Shown: one piece after another, positions 1-6,964 of the stretch
Numbering within the stretch: the stretch's first letter is position 1
Layout of the letters: every line of letters begins with the position of its first letter
Assembly (NCBI GenBank): GCA_050698735.1
Contig: JBOHCG010000077.1
Span: 1-19,521 of the forward strand
Reading direction: 5' to 3'
Length of the DNA: 19,521 nt
Source: Palsa-504 sp050698735
GTDB taxonomy: Bacteria > Actinomycetota > Actinomycetes > Streptosporangiales > Streptosporangiaceae
Program-made: the position numbers and the translations under genes
The notes under the pieces: generated by a model
Told to the model about the DNA's origin: nothing
Seen by the model: only the letters and a program-made list of their open reading frames with translations
Database searches by the model: none

Positions 1-1263
1 ACGATCCAGCAGAACCTCAAGCGCCTGTACATGCAGAACTACATCGACCCGGCCGGCTTCAACAACAGCCTGCGCAACTTCCAGGACGACTACTGCGGCA
101 CCATCGGCAGGCAGTTCGCCGAGGGGTTCATCACCGGTGACGCGATCACCGCCGCGTCGATCTACCTGACGATCGTGGCCGAGACCGCGTTCACGAACAC
201 CCTGTTCGTGGCCATGCCGGCCGAGGCGGCCGCCAACGGCGACTACCTGCTGCCGACGGTGTTCCACTCGGTGCAGTCCGACGAGTCCAGGCACATCTCC
301 AACGGCTACGCGACGCTGCTGATGGCGCTGGCCGACGAGGAGAACCACCAGCTGCTCGAGCGCGACCTGCGCTACGCGTGGTGGAACAACCACCGGGTGG
401 TGGACGCGGCCATCGGCACGTTCATCGAGTACGGCACCAAGGACCGCCGCAAGGAGCGGGAGTCCTACGCCGAGATGTGGCGCCGGTGGATCTACGACGA
501 CTACTACCGCAGCTACCTCGTGCCGCTGGAGAAGTACGGCCTGGTCATCCCGCATGACCTGATCGAGGAAGCCTGGAACCAGATCTGGAACAAGGGCTAC
601 GTGCACGAGGTCGCGCAGTTCTTCGCCACCGGCTGGCTGGCGAACTACTGGCGCATCGACGGCATGACCGACGAGGACTTCGAGTGGTTCGAGTTCAAGT
701 ACCCGGGCTGGTACGACAAGTACGGTAAGTGGTGGGAGAACTACAGCCGCCTGTCCGAGCCGAACGGGCATCACCCGATCGTCGCCGAGGACGTCGACTA
801 CTGGTACCCGAACCGGTGCTGGACCTGCATGGTCCCGTGCCTGGTCCGCGAGGACATGGTCTACGCCGAGGTCGACGGCGTGGTGCGCACGTACTGCCAC
901 GAGGAATGCAAGTGGACCGACGTGACCGCGTTCCGGCCGACCTACCAGGGCCGGGCGACCCCGAACATGGGCCAGCTCATCGGCACCCGCGAGTGGGAGA
1001 CGATGTACCACGGCTGGAACTGGGCCGACGTGGTGTCGGACATGGGCTTCGTCCGCGACGACGGCAAGACCATGGTGGCGCAGCCGCACCTCAAGCTGGG
1101 CGACCAATCGAAGATGTGGACGCTGGACCACCTGCGCCGCATGGGCCCCGTGCAGAGCCCGAACGTCCTGTTCAACGAGCTGACGCCGGAGGAGCGGGTC
1201 GCGTACCACGCCACGTACATCAAGGGCGGACCCGCAGGCCGGTTCCCGAAGGAAGACGCCTGA
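1..1263 (+). CDS. prmA: Propane/phenol-type diiron monooxygenase, hydroxylase large (alpha) subunit, 5'-truncated by window
   Basis: This is the catalytic subunit of a soluble diiron monooxygenase, which inserts one oxygen atom of O2 into a small hydrocarbon or phenolic substrate in the cytoplasm. The frame is open from base 1, so roughly the first 120 residues lie outside the window, including the first metal-ligand pair (Glu and ExxRH). The second pair is visible: Glu in AETAFTN (codon 181-183) and DESRH (Glu 283-285, His 292-294). The PGWYDKYGKWW stretch and the C-terminal AQPHLK...WTLDHLRR block match the methane/propane monooxygenase alpha family. A Cys set (codons 817, 826, 838, 895, 907) forms a YHS-like metal-binding pattern. 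The gene order alpha, reductase, beta, coupling protein points to the Prm/Mim group rather than to methane or toluene enzymes. The exact substrate (propane, acetone, phenol) cannot be read from sequence. Confidence 0.93.
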   Translation, partial: TIQQNLKRLYMQNYIDPAGFNNSLRNFQDDYCGTIGRQFAEGFITGDAITAASIYLTIVAETAFTNTLFVAMPAEAAANGDYLLPTVFHSVQSDESRHISNGYATLLMALADEENHQLLERDLRYAWWNNHRVVDAAIGTFIEYGTKDRRKERESYAEMWRRWIYDDYYRSYLVPLEKYGLVIPHDLIEEAWNQIWNKGYVHEVAQFFATGWLANYWRIDGMTDEDFEWFEFKYPGWYDKYGKWWENYSRLSEPNGHHPIVAEDVDYWYPNRCWTCMVPCLVREDMVYAEVDGVVRTYCHEECKWTDVTAFRPTYQGRATPNMGQLIGTREWETMYHGWNWADVVSDMGFVRDDGKTMVAQPHLKLGDQSKMWTLDHLRRMGPVQSPNVLFNELTPEERVAYHATYIKGGPAGRFPKEDA

Positions 1264-1410
1264 TCGCTTAGGGCCGTGTCTTTTTAGGGCCGCGATCCAA
1301 CCGGGGGGCAGGCGGTTGACCCTTTCCCTCCTGCTCCCCGGTGTCAACAACTCCTTAGTTTCCCCTGTCTTTTAAGAACTTTAAGAACACTGCGCTCGAT
1401 GAGGTGATGG
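1264..1410. promoter_or_regulatory. prmA-prmB spacer with short direct and inverted repeats; possible operator or internal promoter region
   Basis: This 147-base spacer interrupts a cluster whose other joints are overlaps or short gaps. It holds a 9-base direct repeat ttagggccg (1268-1276, 1284-1292). It has a small stem caaccg/cggttg (1298-1303, 1313-1318). It has an inverted pair GTTGAC-N22-GTCAAC (1315-1320, 1343-1348). It also has a perfect 9-base tandem repeat tttaagaac (1371-1379, 1380-1388) just before the prmB ribosome binding site. No convincing -35/-10 pair and no T-tract terminator were seen. A regulator-binding or RNA-processing role is inference. Confidence 0.4.
1371..1388 (+). 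repeat. Perfect 9-base tandem repeat (tttaagaac x2) upstream of prmB
   Basis: Two adjacent identical copies of tttaagaac end 22 bases before the prmB start codon. They are AT-rich within a GC-rich cluster, so they stand out from the background. They could be a direct-repeat operator half-site or a chance slippage product. Confidence 0.7.
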
Positions 1411-2463
1411 ATGGGCGACAAGCACGTCGTGCGGTTCGAGCCAGTCGGCATCGATATCGAAGTCGACGAGGACCAGACCGTCCTGCGCGCCGCGTTCGAC
1501 CAGGGCCTCATGCTCATGCACGGCTGCAAGGAAGGGCAGTGTGCCGCCTGCAAGTCGTTCCTGCTCGAGGGGGACGACGTGGAGCTGGACAAGTACTCGA
1601 CGTTCGCGCTGCCCGACTTCGAGCGCGAAGAAGGCTTCACGCTGCTGTGTCGGGCGCACGTCTACGAAGACGTGACGATCGAGCTGCTGAACTACGACGA
1701 GGAGATGATCCGGTCCGGGCTGCCGATCCAGGAGGTGCGGACCGAGGTCGTGGCCAACGATCCGGTCACGCACGACCTGCGGCACCTGGTGCTGCGCCTG
1801 GTCGATCCGGACGTCGACTTCAAGTTCTTCCCCGGGCAGTACGTGGACATCGCCGTGCCCGGCACGGACGAGGTCCGGTCGTTCTCGATGGCGAACACCT
1901 CGGCCCGGGAAAGCGGGCAGCTCGAGTTTGTCATCAAGGTCTATCCGGACGGGCTGTTCTCCGATTTTCTCGATAAGAAGCTAAAGGTCGGCGACCGGCT
2001 CACGGTGACCGGGCCGTACGGGGTGTTCATGTTGCGGGACGCGCCGGACACCGACCTGGTCTTCGTCGGCGGCGGGGCCGGGATGGCACCCATCTTGAGC
2101 CTGCTCCGCTCGATGGCCGAGCGGGGTATCGACCGTAAGGCCGTGTACTACTACGGCGCACGCCGTCGCGCCGACCTGTGTTTCGTGGACGAGCTCCGGG
2201 CCTTGGAGCAGTCTTTGCCCCACTTCCGGTTCGTGCCCGCCCTGTCAGACGAGGACTGGGAGGGCGAGAACGGCCTGATCACCGACGTGGTGTCTCGTTC
2301 GGAGTCGGCGCTAGCCCGGGCGCACGGCTACATCTGCGGTCCGCCGCCGATGGTGGAGGCCGCGGTCCCGCTGCTGGCCAGGCTCGGGGTGGCAGAAAAG
2401 CACGTCTACTTCGACAAGTTCACGACCACTGGGGACCCGGACAAAGCAGTGCCAGCTCCTTAG
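1411..2463 (+). CDS. prmB: Monooxygenase reductase component (2Fe-2S ferredoxin / FAD / NADH)
   Basis: It transfers electrons from NADH through FAD and a 2Fe-2S centre to the diiron hydroxylase. The protein has 350 residues, normal for the family. The N-terminal plant-type ferredoxin domain has Cys39, Cys44, Cys47 and Cys80 (C-x4-C-x2-C-x32-C). The FAD-binding motif is RSFSMAN (156-162). The NAD-binding part has GGGAGMAP (220-227) and ICGPPPM (308-314), and the C-terminus FDKF is typical. The chosen ATG is preceded by gaggtg at 1401-1406. An ATG at 1407 is in another frame. It follows prmA after an unusual 147-base spacer and precedes prmC by 34 bases, with which it is probably co-transcribed. 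Confidence 0.95.
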   Translation: MGDKHVVRFEPVGIDIEVDEDQTVLRAAFDQGLMLMHGCKEGQCAACKSFLLEGDDVELDKYSTFALPDFEREEGFTLLCRAHVYEDVTIELLNYDEEMIRSGLPIQEVRTEVVANDPVTHDLRHLVLRLVDPDVDFKFFPGQYVDIAVPGTDEVRSFSMANTSARESGQLEFVIKVYPDGLFSDFLDKKLKVGDRLTVTGPYGVFMLRDAPDTDLVFVGGGAGMAPILSLLRSMAERGIDRKAVYYYGARRRADLCFVDELRALEQSLPHFRFVPALSDEDWEGENGLITDVVSRSESALARAHGYICGPPPMVEAAVPLLARLGVAEKHVYFDKFTTTGDPDKAVPAP

Positions 2464-2497
2464 GGGGCCAGCTCCCTAACGCGAAAGGGAAGGACTA

Positions 2498-3667
2498 ATG
2501 ACAGAGGCTCAGCAACGAAGCGTCCCGAGGGTGAACTTCACCGACGCGGAGGCGGGCGCGAAGGTATTCCCTGACTCCACCGAACGCCGGTACAACTACT
2601 ACACCCCGGCCGGCCGCAAGCAGACGCACTACGAGGACGTCACCGTCGAGGTCCAGCCCGACCCGCGGCACTACCTGTCCCAGGGCTGGCTGTACGGGTT
2701 CTCCGACGGCCGCGGCGGCTACCCGCTGGACTGGACCGCGCTGAAGGCGTGGGGCACCGACCGGCCGGAGCCCAAGCGCTTCCCCGGCTCGGGCGGCAAG
2801 GGGTATGACTGGCCCGCGCTGGGCTGGCACGAGTTCCGCGACCCGAACGAGGAGTGGGAACTCACCATGTACCGCTACAACGCCAACGTTGTGCGGCAGC
2901 TGAACCAGAACATCCAGAACGCCCAGCAGGCCAAGGCGTTCGACCAGTGGAACACCGCCTGGATCCAGTTCGTGGAGCGAAACGTGGGCGCGTGGATGCA
3001 CGTCGACCACGGCCTGGGGCTCTACCTGTACGCCAACGCGAATCGCCGGGCCCCGACCAACATGCACAACAACGCGATCTCGGTGAACAGCATGCACCGG
3101 ATCCGCGCCGCCCAGGACCTGGCGCTGTACAACCTGACCCTGTCCGAGGTGCTCGACGGGTTCAACGGCACCGCGCACCTGGAGGCCTGGAACGACGACC
3201 CGGCCTGGCAGGGCGTCCGCGAGGTCGCCGAGCAGCTAACCGGCATCGACGACTGGTGCGAGGCCATCTTCGCGGCCAACGTGGTATTCGAGCCGCTGGT
3301 CGGCGAGCTGTTCCGCAGCCACCTGGTGATGCACGCCGCGCCGCGCAACGGCGACTTCGTGACGCCGACCGTGATCGGCGCCGAGGAGTACGACTTCGCC
3401 GAGCGCGACCTGCGCTACACCATCCCGATGTTCCAGCTGCTGACCAGGGACCGCGAGTTCGCGGACCACAACCGGGAGCTGATCATGGGCTGGATGTCGA
3501 CCTGGGTGCCGCGGGCCATCTCGGCCGCCCGGACCCTGCAGCCGCTGTGGTCGCAGCCCGAGGCCAAGCCCGGCCGGTTCGAGGACGGCCTGGACGCCGC
3601 CAAGAACCGCTTCTCCGGCATCTTGACCGATCTCGACCTGGACACCCCGAAGGAGCTCGCGCAATGA
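2498..3667 (+). CDS. prmC: Diiron monooxygenase, hydroxylase small (beta) subunit
   Basis: It is the non-catalytic beta subunit that pairs with PrmA in the hydroxylase core. It belongs to the same ferritin-like fold family but carries no metal centre. At 389 residues it has the usual size. Recognisable features are the N-terminal RRYNYYTPAGRKQTHYEDV stretch, the WNTAWIQFVERNVGAWMHVDHGLG helix region and the YDFAERDLRYT segment near residue 300. The ATG has a strong Shine-Dalgarno run (aaagggaagga, 2484-2494). Its stop overlaps the prmD start by four bases (ATGA at 3664-3667), so the hydroxylase and coupling protein are translationally coupled. Confidence 0.94.
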   Translation: MTEAQQRSVPRVNFTDAEAGAKVFPDSTERRYNYYTPAGRKQTHYEDVTVEVQPDPRHYLSQGWLYGFSDGRGGYPLDWTALKAWGTDRPEPKRFPGSGGKGYDWPALGWHEFRDPNEEWELTMYRYNANVVRQLNQNIQNAQQAKAFDQWNTAWIQFVERNVGAWMHVDHGLGLYLYANANRRAPTNMHNNAISVNSMHRIRAAQDLALYNLTLSEVLDGFNGTAHLEAWNDDPAWQGVREVAEQLTGIDDWCEAIFAANVVFEPLVGELFRSHLVMHAAPRNGDFVTPTVIGAEEYDFAERDLRYTIPMFQLLTRDREFADHNRELIMGWMSTWVPRAISAARTLQPLWSQPEAKPGRFEDGLDAAKNRFSGILTDLDLDTPKELAQ

Positions 3668-4029
3668 CCACGGCCACACAGAGCCCGTTCAAGTCCAACA
3701 ACACGGCGTCCAACATGTGCGGCGTCACGCTCATGAACAACCAGGTCGGCGAAGTCGTCGCCCAGGTGATGGCGACCAAGCCCAACGTCACCGTGACCCC
3801 GCTGCCGTCCATGATGCGCGTCGACGCGGTGGGCCGGATGGACTTTGTCTACGACGAGATCTCCGAGGCGGCGGGCGAGGAGCCCGGCTGGTTCGACGCG
3901 GCGGAGTTCGAGGAGAACATGTCCACGCACTACGGCCGGATGATCCACGAGGACGACCGGACGATCATGTTCGCCAACCCCGAGGACGCGGCGGAGTTCA
4001 TCGGCTTCGACCTGGTCGCAAGGTCGTAA
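3664..4029 (+). CDS. prmD: Monooxygenase coupling/regulatory protein (MmoB/DmpM family)
   Basis: This is a small cofactor-less effector that binds the hydroxylase and tunes substrate access, oxygen activation and electron transfer. It has 121 residues, in the range of MmoB/DmpM-type proteins. Typical stretches are NMCGVTLMNNQVG near residues 17-29, a central SMMRVDAVGRMDFVYDEI segment (residues about 49-66) and an acidic C-terminal half with HYGRMIHEDDR. It begins within an ATGA overlap with prmC. It is followed by a strong hairpin (4045-4082) before the next gene, suggesting that the four monooxygenase genes form one expression block. Confidence 0.93.
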   Translation: MTTATQSPFKSNNTASNMCGVTLMNNQVGEVVAQVMATKPNVTVTPLPSMMRVDAVGRMDFVYDEISEAAGEEPGWFDAAEFEENMSTHYGRMIHEDDRTIMFANPEDAAEFIGFDLVARS

Positions 4030-4044
4030 GTCGCCAGATGTTGT

Positions 4045-4082
4045 CCCACTGAGCCGGTTCGGTCTATAACCGGCTCAATGGG
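4045..4082 (+). terminator. Long stem-loop between prmD and the amidohydrolase gene (attenuator, partial terminator or mRNA-end hairpin)
   Basis: The arms cccactgagccggtt (4045-4059) and aaccggctcaatggg (4068-4082) pair over 15 positions with a single C-A mismatch, around an 8-base loop. The hairpin sits 15 bases after the prmD stop. The following bases (cgttattcag) are not a proper T-tract, so it is probably a leaky terminator or an RNA-stabilising element rather than a full stop. The downstream genes continue on the same strand. Confidence 0.65.
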
Positions 4083-4099
4083 CGTTATTCAGCCAGAGT

Positions 4100-4106
4100 G
4101 AGGAGG
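4100..4106 (+). promoter_or_regulatory. Shine-Dalgarno that fixes a TTG start
   Basis: The run gaggagg ends four bases before TTG at 4111. There is no ATG or GTG at a suitable distance, and the conserved amidohydrolase sequence begins within a few codons, so TTG is the likely start. Confidence 0.7.
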
Positions 4107-4110
4107 CGCC

Positions 4111-5166
4111 TTGTACGAGCACAACGGCGAGAAGTACTTCATCGTCGATTCGCACATGCACTACTGGAATGCTGCCCCGGACAACTGGGTGCGCGGCGCC
4201 GAGCAGTACGCCAAGGGCTGGATCGAGTGCTTCCATGCCTACCAGGGGCTCGGGCCGCCCGAGACGCACTGGACGATCGAGCACTTCCAGAAGTACTCAG
4301 AAGACGACCTGATGAAGGACGTCTTCGAGGACGGGCACGTGGACGTGGCCATCTTCCAGCCGACGAACCTGAAGGAGTGGTACACCGAGGGCTTCAACAC
4401 CACCGAGCGCAACGCGGAGATGGGGCGCAAGCACCCAGGGAAGTTCATCTACAACACGAACTTCGACCCGCGTGACGGCGACCTGGGCCTGGAAGAGCTC
4501 AAGCGCCACATCGAGGAGTACGGCTCGATCGGCGTCAAGCTCTACACCGCGGAGTGGAACAACGGCTCGCGCGGCTACAAGCTGAGCGACCCCGCCGCGT
4601 ACCGGTACCTCGAGGCCGCGCAGAACCTCGGCATCAAGAACGTCCACGTGCACAAGGGCCCGACGATCTGGCCGCTGGACAAGGACGCCTTCGACGTCTC
4701 CGACATCGACCACTGCGCGACGGACTTCCCCGAGCTCAACTTCATCATCGAGCACGTGGGCCTGCCGCGGATCGAGGACTTCTGCTTCATGGCCACGCAG
4801 GAGCCGAACGTCTACGCCGGCCTGTCCGTGGCCATCGGCGGCCTGATGTACGCGCGGCCGAACTTCTTCAACAAGGTCATGGGCGAGCTGGCTTTCTGGG
4901 TCGGCGAGGACAAGATGACGTTCGGCAGCGACTACGGCATCTGGGAGCCGAAGTGGCAGGTCGAGGGCTTCGTGAACTGGGAGATGCCGGACCGCGAGGA
5001 GTTCGCCGACTTTCCGCGGATCGGCGTGGCCGGCAAGAAGAAGATCCTCGGCCTGAACGCGGCCAAGCTCTACGACATCAAGGTGCCCGACGAGTTCCAG
5101 CTTCCCGCCTCGGCCGGGACGCCGGGCGCGCACGAGGTCCTGGGCGAGCCGGTCGCCGGAGCATGA
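4111..5166 (+). CDS. Metal-dependent amidohydrolase (amidohydrolase-2 family) of the monooxygenase cluster
   Basis: This is a TIM-barrel hydrolase or decarboxylase-type protein of 351 residues, starting at TTG with a strong Shine-Dalgarno. The metal-binding HxH is HMH (residues 15-17, in VDSHMHYW). Later ligand candidates are His in NVHVHKGP, His in IIEHVG and Asp in FGSDYG. Amidohydrolase-2 genes commonly lie directly downstream of prmABCD/mimABCD in actinomycetes, but their reaction in alkane or ketone metabolism is not known to me, so no substrate is assigned. The gene lies after the hairpin and overlaps the next gene by ATGA (5163-5166). This starts a tightly coupled three-gene set: amidohydrolase, DUF59 protein, alcohol dehydrogenase. 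Confidence 0.88.
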   Translation: MYEHNGEKYFIVDSHMHYWNAAPDNWVRGAEQYAKGWIECFHAYQGLGPPETHWTIEHFQKYSEDDLMKDVFEDGHVDVAIFQPTNLKEWYTEGFNTTERNAEMGRKHPGKFIYNTNFDPRDGDLGLEELKRHIEEYGSIGVKLYTAEWNNGSRGYKLSDPAAYRYLEAAQNLGIKNVHVHKGPTIWPLDKDAFDVSDIDHCATDFPELNFIIEHVGLPRIEDFCFMATQEPNVYAGLSVAIGGLMYARPNFFNKVMGELAFWVGEDKMTFGSDYGIWEPKWQVEGFVNWEMPDREEFADFPRIGVAGKKKILGLNAAKLYDIKVPDEFQLPASAGTPGAHEVLGEPVAGA

Positions 5167-5897
5167 CCGCTCCGCCACTTGTTGCGTCGCCCGAGCGCCT
5201 TCTGGCGGCACTGGAGACGGTGCGCGACCCCGAACTCGACGAGCCGATCACCTCGCTCGGGTTCGTGGCCTCGTGCACCGTCTCCGACGGCGGGGACGCT
5301 CAGATCCGGCTGCGGCTGCCGACGTACTTCTGCGCGCCCAACTTCGCCTACCTGATGGTGGCCGACGCCTATGACGCGGTGTCAGCGTTGCCTGGCGTGC
5401 GGCACACGTCGGTCGAGCTCGAGGAGCACTTCGCCTCGGACGCGATCAACGGCGGCGTCGCCGCCCAGGCCGGCTTCGTCCGGTCCTTCGACGGCGAGGC
5501 GGTCGCGGAGCTCGACGGGCTGCGGGCCGATTTCCTGCGCAAGGCGGTGATGGCAGGCACCGACCAGGTATGCAGGCCGTTGCTGGCGGCTGGCCACGAT
5601 CAGGCGGCACTGCTCGCGATGAGGCTGGGCGAGGTGCCGCCGTCTCGTGCCCTGACCCGGTTGCGGGAGCGGCGGGCCGACCTGGGCCTGCCCGCCGGCG
5701 ACAGCGCTCCGCTGCTGGTCGACCCGGTCACGGGTGCTTCGCTGGCCGCTGACGCGGTGCCCCTGCATCTGCGCAAGGCACAGCTGACCCGGACCAGCCT
5801 CGATGCGAACTCCGGCATCTGCCGCGGCATGCTGCGGCACCGATACGCAACGCCAGGACAAGGAGAGGCCACTGCGGCCGCGGAGGAGGACCAATGA
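5163..5897 (+). CDS. DUF59/MIP18-like (PaaD-related) protein, possible iron or Fe-S maturation factor
   Basis: The N-terminal ~110 residues match the MIP18/DUF59 family. They contain VRDPELDEPITSLGFV (residues about 20-35) and LPTYFCAPN with Cys57 at the place of the family's conserved cysteine. Members such as SufT, PaaD and CIA2 act in iron-sulphur or metal-centre maturation. The remaining ~130 residues, including RPLLAAGHDQAALLAMRLGE and SGICRGMLRHRY, are an extension I do not recognise. Total length is 244 residues. It is joined to both neighbours by ATGA overlaps (5163-5166 and 5894-5897), so it is made together with the amidohydrolase and alcohol dehydrogenase. A role in loading the diiron or 2Fe-2S centres of the monooxygenase is inference from context. 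Confidence 0.8.
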   Translation: MTAPPLVASPERLLAALETVRDPELDEPITSLGFVASCTVSDGGDAQIRLRLPTYFCAPNFAYLMVADAYDAVSALPGVRHTSVELEEHFASDAINGGVAAQAGFVRSFDGEAVAELDGLRADFLRKAVMAGTDQVCRPLLAAGHDQAALLAMRLGEVPPSRALTRLRERRADLGLPAGDSAPLLVDPVTGASLAADAVPLHLRKAQLTRTSLDANSGICRGMLRHRYATPGQGEATAAAEEDQ

Positions 5898-6919
5898 AGG
5901 CCGTCCGCTTGCATGAGTTTAACCAGATGCCGGTGGTCGACGACGTACCCGAGCCGACGATCGGCGGGCCGTTCGACGTGATCGTGAAGATCGGCGGGGC
6001 CGGGGTGTGCCGCACCGACCTGCACATCATGCTGGGCCAGTGGGACGAGCGAATGCACACGCCGCTGCCGTACATCATCGGCCACGAGAACGCGGGCTGG
6101 GTGCACGAGGTCGGCTCCGGGGTCACTAACGTGCAGCCCGGCGACACCGTGATCCTGCACCCCCTGGTCACCGAGGGGTTCTGCCGCGCCTGCCGGGCGG
6201 GCGACGACATGCACTGCGAGAACGCCGCGTTCCCCGGGCTGTCGCGAGACGGCGGCATGGCCGAGTACCTGCTCACCTCGGCCCGGTCCTGCATCAAGCT
6301 CAACCCGTCGACGCGCCCCCAGGACGTCGCCGCGCTGGCCGACGCCGGCATCACCGCCTACCACGCGGTCCGCAAGGCCATCCCGCTGCTGTACCCCGGC
6401 ACCACCGCGGTGGTGATCGGCGCGGGCGGCCTCGGGCACATCGGCATCCAGTGCCTGGCCACGCTCACGGCCGCCTCGATAATCGTCGTCGACGCCAACC
6501 CGGACGCGCTCAAGCTGGCCTCGGAGCTCGGGGCGCAGCACACGGTGGTGGCCGACGGCACGCAGCGTGAGGCGGTCGCGGACCTGACCGGCGGCCGCGG
6601 CGCGCACGTGGTGTTCGACTTCGTGGCCGAGCAGGGCGCCGAGATGGACGGGTGGAACATGACCCGCGAGGCCGGCTCTTACTACGTCATCGGCTACGGC
6701 GGCACGCTGGAGATCCCGACGCTGGACATCATCTCCACCGAGCGGAACGTCATCGGCAACATCGTCGGCACCTACAACGACCTGGCCGAGCTGATGGACC
6801 TGGCCCAGGCGGGCAAGGTGACGCTGCACACCAAGATCTACCCGCTGACCGACGCCCCGCAGGCCCTCGCCGACCTGGACGCGGGCCGGGTCCGCGGCCG
6901 CGCGATCCTCGTGCCCTGA
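5894..6919 (+). CDS. Zinc-dependent alcohol dehydrogenase (MDR family), downstream of the monooxygenase
   Basis: It is an NAD(P)-dependent medium-chain dehydrogenase of 341 residues, likely oxidising the alcohol made by the monooxygenase (for example 2-propanol to acetone). Catalytic zinc ligands are visible as Cys39 (GVCRTDLH) and His64-Glu65 (GHE). The Rossmann motif is GAGGLG (176-181), with Asp200 at the end of beta-2 favouring NAD. The structural zinc loop is unusual. Cys97, Cys100 and Cys108 are present, but the first of the usual four cysteines is Glu94 (TEGFCRAC...C). The start overlaps the DUF59 gene by ATGA. The position corresponds to prmE in Rhodococcus-type clusters, but I have not proved orthology and leave the symbol blank. 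Confidence 0.92.
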   Translation: MKAVRLHEFNQMPVVDDVPEPTIGGPFDVIVKIGGAGVCRTDLHIMLGQWDERMHTPLPYIIGHENAGWVHEVGSGVTNVQPGDTVILHPLVTEGFCRACRAGDDMHCENAAFPGLSRDGGMAEYLLTSARSCIKLNPSTRPQDVAALADAGITAYHAVRKAIPLLYPGTTAVVIGAGGLGHIGIQCLATLTAASIIVVDANPDALKLASELGAQHTVVADGTQREAVADLTGGRGAHVVFDFVAEQGAEMDGWNMTREAGSYYVIGYGGTLEIPTLDIISTERNVIGNIVGTYNDLAELMDLAQAGKVTLHTKIYPLTDAPQALADLDAGRVRGRAILVP

Positions 6920-6952
6920 TTTTCTGTTTTCTTGTTCCCTGATTAGACCTGC

Positions 6953-6958
6953 AAAGGA
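6953..6958 (+). promoter_or_regulatory. Shine-Dalgarno for the chaperonin gene
   Basis: aaagga lies six bases before the ATG at 6965, after a T-rich spacer (6920-6942) that follows the dehydrogenase stop. The 45-base gap contains no clear hairpin, so read-through from the dehydrogenase is expected. Confidence 0.7.
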
Positions 6959-6964
6959 GCACCG

